Part shown: in pieces, positions 49,201 through 62,969 of the stretch
How the letters are laid out: each line of letters begins with the position of its first letter
Numbering within the stretch: the stretch's first letter is position 1
Origin: Neelides folsomi
Lineage: Eukaryota; Arthropoda; Collembola; Neelipleona; Neelidae
Direction of reading: 5' to 3'
DNA: 64,000 nt
Assembly (NCBI GenBank): GCA_034687125.1
Contig: JAQGBZ010000147.1
Location: 1 to 64,000, forward strand
Position numbers and translations under genes: made by a program
The notes under the pieces: generated by a model
Database searches by the model: none
Told to the model about the DNA's origin: nothing
The model's input: only the letters and a program-made list of their open reading frames with translations

Positions 49201-51269
49201 GTGTGATTAACTTGATTTACCTCCGGATTGAAAGAAGTGAGAAAGAAACAAAGTGGAGTGGAGTGAAACCGGATGACAGTAAATATTTATTTTATTGATT
49301 TCTCCAACCTTTCGCTCGATATTAAATCTTGGTAGGATGAAATGGAGAGAGAATAAGCATATCCATACGGGCAATTCTCGTTTTATTTAATTACCGGAGT
49401 AGTTGGGCGGGGCAGGAGCTCTACTCCTGGCAAAAAATCTCCCAAGGCGAGGAAAGGTAGGAAAGGTGGAGAGAGAGGCTATTAAGAAGGAGGAAAATGG
49501 TTTGCCAAAAAGCGTTAAGTCCGCCATTTTCAGATGCGCCACTCTCCTTCCTTTTCCTTGTCATATGAGCCTTCTCGCGAGCCCAATAAATTGGAGATTA
49601 CAAAATGCTTTCACTACTCTTTTCTTTTTCCATAATGGGCTCAGATGGCTTAAGAAAAAAATCTTCATCCCAATTTCCAATTTTCCACTTACTTGTATTA
49701 AATAAAGGATACTCTTTTAGACTTATTCACATTATAGGCTTTTACTTAACTTATTGCATGGGTACAAATTACACACAGGTGAGGATGTAGTTAATACAAT
49801 ATAAATATCAGTACATACGTCGTGTATGTAATATTGAAGACATACAATAATCCTTCAGTTGCGTGTAATTTGTTTAGATTTCAACCATAAATTTATCATG
49901 GTGAGTCAAATCATTATTGCTCCTGTCCAAATAGGAATTGAAATGGCTTCATTATTAATTTCGGGGAAGCCCAGCGGGATGATGAAACCTCAGCAGCAAA
50001 TTCATAACTTCACCTTAGGGTGCTAAAAATGAGTTGAATTGAGAAGGATTCCATTTGAGTTATCATAATCCCCTCCATTTCCCCTCTGAAAAATTTGAGG
50101 ATATTTATTTACATTTTCATACTAAACAGTGGGATTGGAAATGTTCTGAGGACGATGAGGATCTCATTCCATATGAAAATTAATGAGCCAACTGGCCAAT
50201 TTAATATCAGTATAATGATGGCAAATATTGCTTCATCCGTCTGCCCATGCAGTGTTTTGAGGTTCGAACCAGAAGTTCTGGTGAGCCTCGACATGTGCGA
50301 GGTGGAATACTTTCATTTTTATTGTATTTGCGGCTGTTTGAAAACGACCAAGGCCTTGGCTATTACAACTATCCCCAATAAAACTTGAGTATAAAACTTT
50401 TAACATTCTTAAAATTTATTTAAAACAATTATACTTACTTTCAATTTCCACCACGGAATTGGACACATTTAATATCAAGGCTGGGAGTTTAAGCTTGAAC
50501 TCCTTCCAGATACTTTGATTAGAAGGGATGTATGAAACTTTGATTCTTCCTCCAAACTTTCTCATCTCTCAATGTTCTCTCTCCTTCTTTCCGTGTCATT
50601 CGGGATCGGGAATCATTAAATAGAACCCAAGAATCTTTCATGCCCTGAGAGCACAAAAGGAGGCTGGGGAAATAAGTGAGAAGATGTGAATTATAGGTGT
50701 GAGAGAGCAAGAAAAGATTGGAAGGCCAACGGTGCATAAAGTGGCACAAATTGTTATTGTGCATCCCTGAATTTAGAATGAAAATTTTATAATGCATACG
50801 TTTACATACTCCGTTTATGCTATAAGTTCCATATCTCCCAATTTATATGCATCCCAAGATCCACCAAGATCTCTTTGTATATTTGTCTAAAATGGAGGAT
50901 ATCCTCCTAAGATAAAAGAGGAATTTTACATAAGAGGCCGAGTACTCAAGGATGAGTTCACAATGATGCAATATTAATAAAAACATTGAACTGATCGACC
51001 CATGTAAGAGAAACAAATAGGTGGGGAATTTTCATTAAAAGATCAATTTGGACTTACTTGATAAACATGGCAATTCCTGTTGGTTCCAGGGCTCTGTGAA
51101 TTCCTTTCCACGAGGCCACAATGCTGTACTTCTGCTTAGCAGTCATGGGAACCCTTGAGTCGGCCACAGTGGCATTTCCAGTATTCGACGACCCTCCGGA
51201 ACCTCCTGCATTTTTATCACCTTTTCCGGACCCTTCCTCTGACTCTTCTTTGCTTCCTCGGCAGCCCAT
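40258..51269 (-). CDS. Membrane-anchored globin, globin X type (three exons)
   Basis: A heme-binding globin of 194 predicted residues from exons 51269-51058, 45337-45106 and 40398-40258. The start MGCRGSKEE has Gly2, Cys3 and Ser6, as for N-myristoylation plus palmitoylation. A Gly/Ser-rich spacer follows, and the globin fold starts near residue 43 (TAKQKYSIVASWKGI). The CD1 Phe is F83 in LLDLFEKFASL, the distal His is H104 in ELAEHASMVM, and the proximal His is H136 in QTGASHRRIPGF; all key heme residues are present. The last exon gives KPFLEAVKETLGDRFTDNI and ends GYEKADG. Intron 1 is phase 2 after the B helix and intron 2 is phase 0 after W148, fitting the ancestral B12.2 and G7.0 positions. 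An in-frame ATG at 51308 would add 13 residues and remove the acylation signal, so the second ATG is preferred. Globin X-like proteins are thought to act in redox protection or signalling at membranes, not bulk oxygen carriage. The introns of 5.7 and 4.7 kb are long. Confidence 0.92.
43777..44199. mobile_element. MITE-like element with 24-base perfect terminal inverted repeats
   Basis: Positions 43777-43800 (TGGCTCAACACAAGTAAAGT then GAGA) and 44176-44199 are exact reverse complements. A second inverted repeat lies inside: about 44020-44045 (GCACTAGTTGGAATCCAAAT) against 44086-44109 (GGGTTCCAACTAGCGTGC). The total is 423 bases with no coding capacity, in the second globin intron. Size, ends and lack of coding fit a miniature inverted-repeat transposable element. 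No clear target-site duplication was found. Confidence 0.7.
47888..48115 (-). CDS. Unassigned small open frame with signal-peptide-like start
   Basis: Minus strand, nested in the first globin intron. The frame starts MIIAYVLIVILCSLYLTPNF, a good hydrophobic signal sequence, followed by an acidic then basic, aromatic stretch (SSVYWNDSPKWRFRLNVIR). A strong donor (AGA|GTGAGA, exon end 47951) falls inside it, so it could be the first exon of a small secreted-protein gene. It has phase 0 at that donor and so cannot be spliced in frame to the second globin exon, which needs phase 2. I recognise no family. It may be a chance ORF. Confidence 0.25.
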   Translation of the reverse strand: MIIAYVLIVILCSLYLTPNFALFNEDKDVEIVEGIPSSVYWNDSPKWRFRLNVIRVRIHYFSFLGNSLSSLIWPE

Positions 51270-54200
51270 TCTTGAAGTAACTGACTCCAAAAGTTTAAAT
51301 TTCCCCATAAAACAAGTTACACATTTTCTTGAGACTCAAATGCGGAAAAGTTGACAAAGTCGCTACGGAGTTCATCCACATCATCCTCTTAAAAAAGTTG
51401 TACAGGAGAGACACTCGGATTCGAATCCCCCAATTGATCGAGTGACAAACTTTTCAACTTACTCTGGATTTATACAAACTTCACTCTATGTCGCATTTAA
51501 CTTTTGAGCTCACATTTCCCTCAGTGGTCTTGGCTCTATACTTATGGCACTATGCAAAAGACCCCCTTCATTTCCCAACAACTTTTTGTATAATTCTGTG
51601 AGAATCACCGGGCAATCCTAATTAATTAGTTCTCCCATGAAACGTATTAAGTTGGGAGGGAGAGATTCGGAACTTGAGTTTGAGGTCTTTGGGAAGAGAC
51701 AGTCAAAGACCCCGCCGTCGCAATCCCCTCAATGGCACTCACTTGGATGATGCGGGAGGAAGGAAGGGAGAACCATTCCACGCTCTCATCCTCTTCTATT
51801 AGTATATTCAAATATAATTCCAATATGTCTTCATATACCTGAGCGGACTTTTTATTTGGGTAATAGCACGAGAGGGATTTGTAAATCTCACCGCCTTCTC
51901 TGCCCCTTCAGTTGGTATAATACCAAATTGGCGTCTACACGAGAGAATGTTGTTTAAAAGCTCCTACGCATTCACCTCACATTCTACCCGGAGTATCCAG
52001 CCACTTTTGCCATTCTCTCGAGCGCATTTATTGATTCCGAAGTCTCTTCTACTCGACAAGAATGAAAAATGAGGAGAAGATACCCAAATGTATTTAGATG
52101 ACTAGTTTGGGGAAATAGAAAAGAGGACGATTTCGGCCCGCCTCGGAGTCAAAGGACCAACCGAGGAACAAGTGGATGAGCCATGTCTCTTTATTTAAAC
52201 TCCTTTTTCACCGCACAAAAGTCCGGTGGACTCTTTTCTTCTCCCGCCGTTCAACACCCACCGATTCCGAATTCCATCCTTATCACTCCCTCAAATATTT
52301 AGAATAGTAGAACGGGAGATATTTTCTGAGACGAAACGTATTGTATATTTAACCTACTTCGCTCCTCGATTCCAAAGATTAATGTCGGCTGCCGTGAAGA
52401 TGAATGAGGAAACAAAGTCCGTAAACTCTTCCCTTTCCTCTCCTTTAATATACAAAGTTGGGGCAAAGTCCAGGCTTTTCCGTGGTGGATCGCGAACCAC
52501 TGTGAGTGTAGGAGTGGGTTGAAGGTAGCTGGTCGTCCTGAGCTTGTCGAACACTGCCTGACTTCTCGTTTGGAAAGACGGAGTTGGGAGAATCCTTTCT
52601 CTGGAGAAAGAGTGAGGTTCTCTGGTGGTGGATGGGCTGGTGAGGGGAATGGATTCAGATTCGGAACCTGCGAGCCTCTTGTTCTCACAGCAGAAAACCC
52701 GGGCATGTCTCCTTCCACGCAGCACCTCTCCCCATCCCTCCCTCATTCCAGAGGTCTCCTTTCTCCTCTCTACAACGTACAGACGGATAACCTCTTTTAC
52801 ATCCTTATAAAGACCTCCGCCACATTGGAGTCCTTAGGCATATAGCGCCCATGGACCCATCATCATGTCTCCCATCAGGATCTCCGTGACTACGTCAATT
52901 GAGTAAACCCTCCACATTTCAACTCCTTCTCTCATACACATTTCATACTACAAATGATGGGGAGAGTCATGGTGGCTGTATAGGACATAAAATAAGTAAA
53001 GGTAAGTAAACCTATACTGTTGATGCTTATAATAAGGATACTTAAGAGACAAAGTAAAGACGGGAAAGTGTAAATAGGATTTCCTAACAAGAATTAGATG
53101 GCTCGCATTATCCAAAGTCAAGTGGTCCCGAGATGTCTGGAAGTCTTCTTCTTTATCATCAGGAGATTCCATAAGGTGAATTGCCATTTTTCCCAGTTTC
53201 GAATCTCGGCTGCATTTCTTTATGTGCTCTTAGAATAGAGTATTTATATATACTTATGAGATATGGGATGATGTGAAGAGGTGCGGACCACTTTCTCTCA
53301 ATTTCTTTTATTTGGAGAAGAGGAAAATGTTCGTTTTTGAGGAAGTTCTGACTTCCTTCCTCCATTCCCTTTATACTCACTTCATCGCTCCACTCCTCCC
53401 CTCAAGTGTTTTATATTTATATTATGGATATCAATTGGCCTTACCTAAACACATCTTCAACTTTCTGAGACTACATTTAACTTTTCTCAGGAGAAACTTT
53501 TACACCTTTTCACTCCGGAATAAAAGTTTTTTTTGAGTTTTGGAGCCCTTAAGTAAAAGTTCTTAGCCCGGGGATTCCCCAGAGGGCCAGACACAATTTC
53601 ATGTATCGTTACTACTGGGACTCAGTATTTAATCATCTTTATATCATTCTGAAGAAATAAAAATACTTAAAATTGAAACTCTTTGAAAAATAAATTGACT
53701 CGGCTCTTTTCACCGTCATCACTCCTAACATCCCTTGCCCATGTTTGAAGGAGAATATATGGATTTTTAAATTTCATTTTTACACTCACATTACTATAAT
53801 GGAGACTCGAGGCATAAAATTACATCCGTGTGCATGCATGCGTAATTTAGTGAAGGCAAACACTCACAGAGGTTTCCCGACGACGTCTGTTCAAAAAGGA
53901 ATGGAATATTTAAGGCCCCACAATATGGTATGCATAGAGGCAATAAAAAATGAGGAGGATTCGAAATGAAGCGACTCACCTTGACAGTGTTTCCTCAAAG
54001 CCGCATTGTAATGAGGAGACCTGCTGGAATGGGATTCAAATGGGCTCAAAGGCAGGCCAAAAATTGATGGAAATAGCTCCTAGGGTTTTGAGATGGAATA
54101 TTACTCATATTCTATTGTCTACGAAGGGAATTGCGAAATCTCCTTCGTTTGTTGAGCAGAGATGGAATAACGAGACCTAATAAAATTCCTTTTCAATTCC

Positions 54201-57200
54201 CAATTCTTCAATTCCCATCCCAGCCATTCCCATTTAGCTTGACAGACCTTTGACTGCTCCATAGGATGATCCTATTATAATCCCTATTGATCACTTTCAT
54301 GGATTCCCCATTTTATACAATATTCACAACAAGCGGAAGGGGAGCCCTAAGCTCTCGCTTCTTATTAGCTCAAATCAAATTCTTTCTTTTGATTTGCTAG
54401 AAAAATTGGAGTTGGTTAGCAAAGCCATGCACAAGATAAAAAGAACTCCAAGTTTGCAAATGAGGCTTCTTGGGGAAATGAGAAAGCGATGGAGAAGCCG
54501 TTCTTGGAAAACATTATGAAGATGGAGAAATGAGAGGATGGGGAAGAGGATAAAGAAGAAACCACTCGAAATGCCATCTAATCTCAATCTTTTGGCTTTG
54601 ATCCACAAGCCTTTCAAGTCTCCCTATCTCATGTAAATATGCCATACCGGCTTATGAACCTTCTTCCCATTATCGCCATGCATCTATTTTAATGAGCTGT
54701 CAGAGGGTCAAATCAGTTCACAAATACTCTGCCTACGTCGAATAACTCAAATAAATTAACCCATAATCACAACTCACGCATTTTTCACCTAAGATAATAT
54801 GAAAAAACGTAAAATCTAAGCATTCTTTGGCAATTATATTTATATTTTGATTAGTTCATGCAAAAAAAGACGTAAAAATAAAATCACACAATCTTCCAGA
54901 GTTAGTAAATACTTGCTTACTTTTAATTATATCGAACAAAGTTAAAATTAATAATTTCAAACTATTTTAATAAATGATCTAAAATTAGGCATGATGAAAT
55001 TATGATCCGAATGATGAAATTATTGTAAATCAAAAAGCCTAGCCTGATTGAATTGGTTCAGTTCAAACCTTATTATTCCAATTCGCTATTGAATAGCTGG
55101 TGAATTAGTTATAAACCCAGGATTTAAGCATTGTTTTTCACGACTCCTATTACTTTCCCATTGTTTCTCATTTTCTCTTGACTGGGTTCCAATTACTCTG
55201 TTTGCTTCCCCACTCACACCAATTCCTCTCTGGGATCTCAAGCTTAAATAATCCTCTTAAATTCTCCCTCATGCCACTCTCGCATAACTTCTAATTCGCA
55301 ATCAAACTTTTATTTTTTCGATCTCGAAAAAACAATTTTTTGATGTTTACTTTAAAATACTTTTAAAACTATCTTCCCAATTTAATCCAGTTTACTATGT
55401 ACATAATTTATTTCTTATAAGCCATTTGGTATAAAGTTTGTTTTAAGTTTATATTCTTTATTAGTACAGAGCACTCTTTATGAATAATGATATGGGTAGG
55501 AATTTACTGTATTTACAAGAGTGTTTCTCCTAATGAGAGATCCCTAATGAATGGAGCGGATATAAATTGGTATATTCCTTAAACTGATTCCAACTTGATT
55601 CTGAGAGATAGTGAGTGATGCAGAAGCGCATTGGACAGGTTCAAAGGGCGGATGGAGGCACTTAATGATAATGGTCGTCGAAAGCTCTGCTGGTCACTTA
55701 AGCCAGTCAAAGAGAGGAGTCATTAAAAAGGGAAGATAATCAATCACGTCGAGAGGGGCAAAACCGCCGGCCATGTTCAAGCACATCGAGGTTGACTTGA
55801 GAAAATAGGCCAGTTCTCACGGCTCATTTCTCCCGATGCATTTTCCTAGAAAGAAAGTGGAGAGAGATTTGGAGAGACAAGTTGATCTTCATTTCCCAAA
55901 TGTTTCAATAAGGAGGCGAGCGGGATTTTCCAGCACAGAGGGGAACAATGGGTGAAGGAAGGAAATTCGGAATAATGGTGGGGGTCCTCGTCGTTGCGGT
56001 GAGAGAGCGGCTGAGAAGGCTGAGATCCTCGAGTGACTAAAATTGAGTCATTCAGGACGAGGAAGAGATTTGCATTTTAACTCCCAGACTTTTGAGATGA
56101 GGTAAAATGAAGCAAGGAACAGACAGCCTTCGACTCACTCCGGACTCCCCAAATAAATTGAAGAAAGGAAAGAGATGAGGAGTGCCGCCCTGAGAGTTCT
56201 CAGCCCAGAGCCTATTGATTTTTCCCAAATACGACCTTCGGTTGCCCAAATTCAACTGGGAGTTGAAGAGCCGCCTGAGAATGAAATGAGTGAAAGGGTA
56301 TATGGAGGTCCTTCCCGCTGCCCTCAACTCAATCACTTTTAACTCTCGGATGAGCAAGAAATTCCATTCAGACCCATAATGCCTCGCCCTAATTCAAATT
56401 CAATATCCCCCAAAGAACTTCCCAAATTCAAGAATCACACCTTCCACTCACCTCCTATCACCTTCTCCACTCGATGGAACCATTATGGAGGAAAGTGAAA
56501 TTTATGGGACCAAGGGCTTTCCATTCAACTCCAAAGCTGCTTTCCTATTTAATGGCCAGATATCTGGAATCTGTAGACTGTTCACCCACGTCATCGTCAC
56601 TTATATGTATTGTTTTTCTCTTATATCGATACTACACATTCTCAGAGTCAGCTGAACCACATTGACTCAAATGAATTATCTGATCCTTCAAATAACGAAT
56701 ATCCCAATTCTCACTCAAATCCAACAAAACATTTACCTAATATACTGTTTATTACATATTTTTTTAGTTTCACTAAAAACAAAAATAAATTGTAAACTTG
56801 TTCAAAATTACTTACAACCTATGCCTATTACATAAAGTAGAGTTTTGATTGGTTTTTGGGTTAAACAGTGAATTTACATCAATTAAATAAATGATGTTGT
56901 CATTCAAAGTCATCTCATAGTCATAGTTGAAGACATAAATAATTTAAATGTGAACTTGGCATGTAGGAAAGTAATGAATATTCTCTTGGGGTATTTATAA
57001 TTTTCACCATTTGTGTTTCTTTAATGAAGAAAAGTAATAAATAGTTGGTTTTAAGACACTTTTCACCTTACCTTGTGCCAAGAGAATGAGAGAAGTAACC
57101 AAGTTTTGACACCTCATGAATTTACTTATTGGAGAAAAGATAGGAATGGAAGTAATAAAAAAAGTTCTTTCTCTTTCTTTCCTTTCTTATATAGTTCACA

Positions 57201-60200
57201 ACAAGATAGATTGCATTGGCCTCTTGCCATTCCAAACAAATTCTCTGTTCTTTACAGGTTCATTTCTTGTTGAATTCAATAGGCATGCTAGTCCCATTCT
57301 TCTTCTTACACCCACAATGAGATCACCGTTAAAATGCCAAATTCTTCCACCATCTTATCTGACTCTTGACTTCACTTCTATTGGAATTCTTTCTGTCACG
57401 ATTCATAAAAAATCTTTTTTAAACTCGATCTGATCCCGAATACAAAATCACAATCACAACATTGCTATTATTATGTCATCATTTATCATTATGCGAATGT
57501 AAGCAAATAAACCCAATAATATTACGTAATATGGATTTACTTACATTTGAAGGTGACGGTATCTTTAAATAATTAATAAAGTATCTTTTCAATTATATAA
57601 AAACTCTTCATTCGATAAATATTCATATGTCAAATTGGGATTCCATTCATCTTAATTTAATCAAGAAGGGAAAACGTATTTTAATCAAACCATCTATATT
57701 TCTTACTTACATCATATTACATAGATGGAATAGAATAATTTGAAGTTAAATGGAAATGCAAAATATTGAATTCTGGTGACGCACAAAAAAGTTTTCGAGT
57801 TATTGAGTCCAATATGGTGTAAAAAGGGTGAGGGACCTAAGTCGAAACGGAGTTGGACTTCGCCTCAAAATTATACCTCATGATGAAAGAAAGTAGGAAA
57901 AGAAAAGAATTGATCAAAAGTTGATGAGAGAAACTTGAAACTTTCTGTAATGCTTCACTGAATAAAAAACGAATTCATGAGAGCGTGAAGTCATGCGAAA
58001 AATAAGAGGAAAGATGAGAGACGAACGACTCATTTATTCCTTCTCAAATGAATTTTTAAAATGAGGAGCAAACTTAAACTTGCCCAGTTAACTAAATGTA
58101 AGAGAATCTCTAAGGAAGGATTTTAATACGTTTTTATACGACTATGTACTAATACATAGTATATTTAGTATAGGAGTGCTTAATTATCTCCTCATATCGA
58201 CCAGGTGGATAAAGGCACGTATAAATAAAAACACCTCTCCGACTAATGCCGTCCAAAGAGTAGGGAAATAAGGCGGCAGTGTCAGAGCAATACGTGTTTT
58301 CCCAAATAATAAGATTTACTGCATCGTTAAATCTTCTCAGCAATGACCTCTCTTTGTCACCCTGCGGTTCAGAATGGGGAATTTGTTCTCTGAACACCAA
58401 TATATTAAAGGGCAATAAAGGGAGTTTAAGGGAGAGATGAGGATTTGTGCATTTGTTGTATATGTGGAGTGTTTATATGGATGGGAAGATAAAGCGAACT
58501 ATCAATAACTTTTACCTCACGTCCCTTTTCCAACGATCCATCCTCGAGGCAATAAAATAGAATCTAATCGCTTCTCATAGAATTAACCTCCCTGACTCTC
58601 CCCTTGTAATGAGTCGTCCAAAGTGAAAGAGAATGCGAAAACTCCCTCCGTCCTTCCACTTTAACAAAGTCGAAACGAATGAGAGAAACTCTTCAGAGAC
58701 ACAAACTTTGTCCTCTCAATGGACTTTCTGGTAAACTCTCATACTTTCGCTTTCAATCTTGGACGATCTCAAAGGGCGTCTCTAGTTTGCTTATTTTATC
58801 TCCTGGATAATTCACTAGACCCATTCAAACAACTTTTGATCTGACAGCGCTCGTTTGTATTAAGTAGTTTTCCATTATTAACAACACTCCAAATTAATAC
58901 CTTGAATTAATGTAACTTAATTTAAAACAATAAATCTCGTTTAGAATTCTATTTTATCTTTTAGTTTAACAATCTAGCAATATTTGTTGTGGTTATTATT
59001 CAGTTTTTCCATTAGCTGTGTGACTGTGTGGGTTATTTTTATAAAATAAATATCAACATCCACAGCCGCATAATTGGTTTTAATATGGATGGCACTGAAG
59101 GTCTAACGACTTGAAAACGGGGAGATGAATCTCAACATGCGTTGGATGATGAATGTAGTTGAAATTCTGAGGGAAATCTGACTGCTTCCGTTATGATGGT
59201 TCTGAGGATGAAATATGCAATCAAAAGCGGTCTGAAGGGACCCCCGGCTCCTTGGAGAGGGAAAGAATTTAGTATAAAGACAGAGCATTTCCCTTCAAGA
59301 TGAATTGCCTGAGCCTAAAATCTCATTAAAAACTTGCATATATTACTTGTAGGGAAGATAAGGAATCTTGTACTAAGAAAAGACAATAGAGAAGACTTGA
59401 GAGAGTGAGGACTGACTGAGTTGATAAAGAACCTACTCACAATTTTTATTCCTTCTTTTAAGGAGACACTCAATCCTTTCCCAAATCAAAATCACTACGG
59501 CTCTCATTTAAATGAATCTTTTACAATCTCTTCTCTTCTCAAAAATGTAATTAAATGTATTTGTTAAGTTTCAATCCCTATTTATCTTTAGGATTTAAAA
59601 TAGTACTCGTATAATCAAACTATAGTTCATATATTTATACTATTATTCAAATACATAATTATATAATATCAGTATATCTTATACACTTAAAAATAAGTTA
59701 ATTAATGGTGAATTCAATTCATAAAATATTTGATATTAAATACGTACAAATATTCTTAAGCATTGTGATTTAATTTATTTTAAGTAGTAATTAATAGAAG
59801 TTAATTAAAGTTAGAAAGTCTGAAAATAAGGGTCGGAATGAATGAAAATGTAAAGCTTTGCTGGATTTGGGAAGAATGAGGACAAGTTTAAGCTTAGCAT
59901 GAGAATCTGTCGTTGTTCATCTGAGGAGTTTTGCGGATGCCCGGTGGCAGGAGACGTGTGGGTACAAGCAACGTGATGTTCTACAATTCCTCCGGGGGAA
60001 AAGTTCCACTTTCTGCTCAAGGAATCTTATAGAATCTCAATTCCTCTTCCTTAGCCCCTTATTATTTTGGAAGCAATATCGACGGTCCTTAATCTTTTTG
60101 ACTTTCAACATTTCCCAAAATCTCTCATTCCTTAACATCTTATTTTATTGCTTCACTTCCTTTGAGCTTTCCCTTCCCGACAAAGATCGTCCCACGTAAA

Positions 60201-62969
60201 TCTCCCGCTTCCTTCACCAAATTTCCACTTTCTTCCTTCATTCCTCGTAAGAAAGGAATGAAGAATCGATTCAGCAAAATCCCTCCTCCCCTTCATGTTT
60301 TAATTGACTTAAAAATGGAATTGAAAGAGAGTGTAAATGATTTTTTTCACCATTCCTTTCATCTTTCCCCCCTGTTTGCTACCACTCAAAAAGGCAAATC
60401 TAAAAGTTGAACATTATTGCATAGGCGTACAATTTAGATGCCTACAATTTGTATTTACCTATGTATATACTCTTTTATAAAAGTTTCAATTGGCTTACGA
60501 TGTTCTTTTTATTCCAAAGTTAAATTTTTGGGCCCACTTTCATCTCCTGTTTATGCAATAGTACTCCCTTGCTAATTAACTTTTTCAGTATGGTTTCTTT
60601 CATACAAGAGTTAAAATGAATTTTGAATTTCAAATTGGACAAAAATTAATGAAATATGTATGGATGCATTGAAATATTTAAAAGCTTCAAATTGGGCAAA
60701 ATAATATGCTAGATTTAATTTCTAATTAGGATATTTTATATAAAACTCTGATTGTTAAAAGTTAAAACATCTTCAAATGTTATATTTTATGACTCATTTG
60801 TATGCCGAATAAAAAACGGATTATAAGGCGTAGGCAGAGAATTTTTAATAGAATTGGGAATACATAATAGCTCAACAAACATGTTGTAAGGCCGTACAGA
60901 GTTGTATTGATCAACTAATAATAAATGTCTAAAAGTAGAGAGATGAAAATCATACAAATTAATACAGATGGTGAACAGTAAATTCACTGAATCTTGAATC
61001 TCAACAAGAGAATCAACAGACTAATATAAAATAGGGATTCAATTTTATTGAATACTTACATTTTTCTAAAAGATACGCTAAATTACAGTGTTTCATATTA
61101 TCATATAAGTATTCATCAAATGTCCTTACATTCTCCGCTAGTAATATTAATAATAGTGTTTAGTTATATCTGCACTAAAACCTTATCCTTTTCACCACAA
61201 AGTCTAAATTTATTAAAATGAATGATAATATATTTCTAAATACGTAAATATTTAGATTTACATTCCAACCGACTACTTTACGTGCACTTCCCCTTTACTT
61301 ATATATTAGGTTTAACAGCATACATTATTTTTTTAAAGGTAAGAAACCAGTTAGCAGCTTAGCTTCAAGCTCACACATCATAACAGTGCATTTAGCTGTC
61401 CAAATGAGCCCTCACCCTATCACCTAAATCTTATTTTAATCCTCAACCCTACGAAGTGACTTCATTTAATTTCCAAACGACACGACCTCACTAAATTTTT
61501 ATATGTAGTACAAAGTTGTTGGGTCAAACAGGTAAGATGTAGAATTTACTCTCGAGAAAATTCAACCAGTAATAAAATTCCTAAACTTTAATTAAAATTC
61601 ACCGTTCATTGAAAATGGTTGCGAATACTTGGGGTAACAATTTCCGATCCTCAGTACAAAGGAACAATTCCAATTCATCACTTTGACTCAATAGGTCCAA
61701 GAGCAGCAGACTTGTCTCTTACCACACACGTATAATATAGATAGTTTAACAAAAAGATCGTTCACTGATGAAAGTTTTTTGTATAAACATTTCATTTTTC
61801 TTAAGCCAAGGCTAACACGAGTTAACTAGGATTTTAAAGGAATTCCATTTTGGTAACAGTTAATTTTTTTAAAAAAAAAGCTGCTGTTCACTTCACTCAT
61901 ACATTTTGCCTCAAGCTGCATTCGTTCTCAATTAGCTAACTCGTCAAAACTCACAATTAAGACTAATCATATAAGTTAATAAATAAGAATCATTATTGGT
62001 GTATATTACAAGTATTTTCAACTCTAGAAAGAGCTTTACACGTAAGGAATATATTTATTATAAGAATGAATTATAATCCTCCTTTTTTCTTCTCATCATA
62101 TTTGCTACCAGACCAGTAAAGTGACAATTTAGCTACAAATTTAAGTGAATAATGCTCAAATATTTGAGAGAAGTCTAAATATTTAATTATTACAGTTAGT
62201 GGCAGCATTTTTGTGAGTTATATGAGAAAACTCATTTAAATTGTTCTTTTGTATAATTTTCATGATTTTATATTTAGTTTTTCATTTTCAATTCAAGGTA
62301 ATTTAAAAGGGGGCATCTTGGTTTACTTGCATCATTAATAAAAAAGAGGGCAGGTTGGCGAAAACAAAATACAATAAATATTGTAAATATAACAGTTTCA
62401 AATACTATGCATTGTATAAGTATAGAGTTTAAATGGCAGTGGGAAGATAAATGCTTGGGTCAATGATGAAAAGATAAAAAAAACATTTCTCTAATGATGA
62501 AAAATTATAAATTACCCATCACTTGCTTTTATAAATCATTTGTTATAATTGCAGTAGTAGGAAAGTCAGAACACATTTGATAGATCTAATTAATGAAACG
62601 ATTTATTATGTAGTATTTAGTATTTTAGTACAATTAATGAATACTAACAAGAGAGCAAAATGACCAAGACACCCCCCAATTACTTACAAATCGTTCTATT
62701 TGAAAATCGATGTTTTATCAACTTTTTTAATTTCCTGTATGCCTTCCGAGTCAGTAAAATACCACCAAGGTAAAATTACCTTCTCACAATCTACGAGTAG
62801 TCGTAATACACAATAAATAATGGTTTAAGGAACATTACAAGCGAGAAGTATTATACTTTACATTATAATTTCATTGGACACAGCATCAAAACCTTTAATT
62901 TACTATACATGCGAAGGCTTTTTTATAGAAGTAATAATAATAGAGTATGAAATTCCTATAATTCCTATA
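51270..62969. other. Long region between globin and beta-spectrin, no gene recognised
   Basis: The globin promoter and the beta-spectrin 3' flank should be at its ends. Alternating AT-rich and GC-richer blocks (notably 51.6-52.9, 55.6-56.4 and 58.1-58.8 kb) carry many short open frames on both strands. Apart from the frame at 52354-52833, none stands out. One at 58149-58415 (minus) has an acceptor-like TTGGTGTTCAG at its start but no recognisable domain. Confidence 0.5.
52354..52833 (-). CDS. Unassigned long open frame, possible terminal exon
   Basis: Open for 159 codons on the minus strand and ending in TAG at 52356-52354, this is unusually long for such AT-rich DNA. The last two thirds are Ser/Thr/Pro-rich and then mixed (LTVVRDPPRKSLDF, EEREEFTDFVSSFIF), which reads like a disordered protein tail. 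Possible acceptors precede it (for example CTCGCAG before GTTCCGAATC). However, this block is GC-rich and other frames on both strands are open too, so chance is a fair explanation. No family was recognised. Confidence 0.22.
   Translation of the reverse strand, partial: GLQCGGGLYKDVKEVIRLYVVERRKETSGMREGWGEVLRGRRHARVFCCENKRLAGSESESIPLTSPSTTREPHSFSRERILPTPSFQTRSQAVFDKLRTTSYLQPTPTLTVVRDPPRKSLDFAPTLYIKGEEREEFTDFVSSFIFTAADINLWNRGAK

Noticed and set aside
50261-50272. tRNA B-box-like GGTTCGAACC
   Set aside because: A perfect short palindrome but no cloverleaf around it.
51418-51433. tRNA B-box-like GATTCGAATCCCC
   Set aside because: No A box at the right distance and no acceptor or anticodon stem can be drawn.
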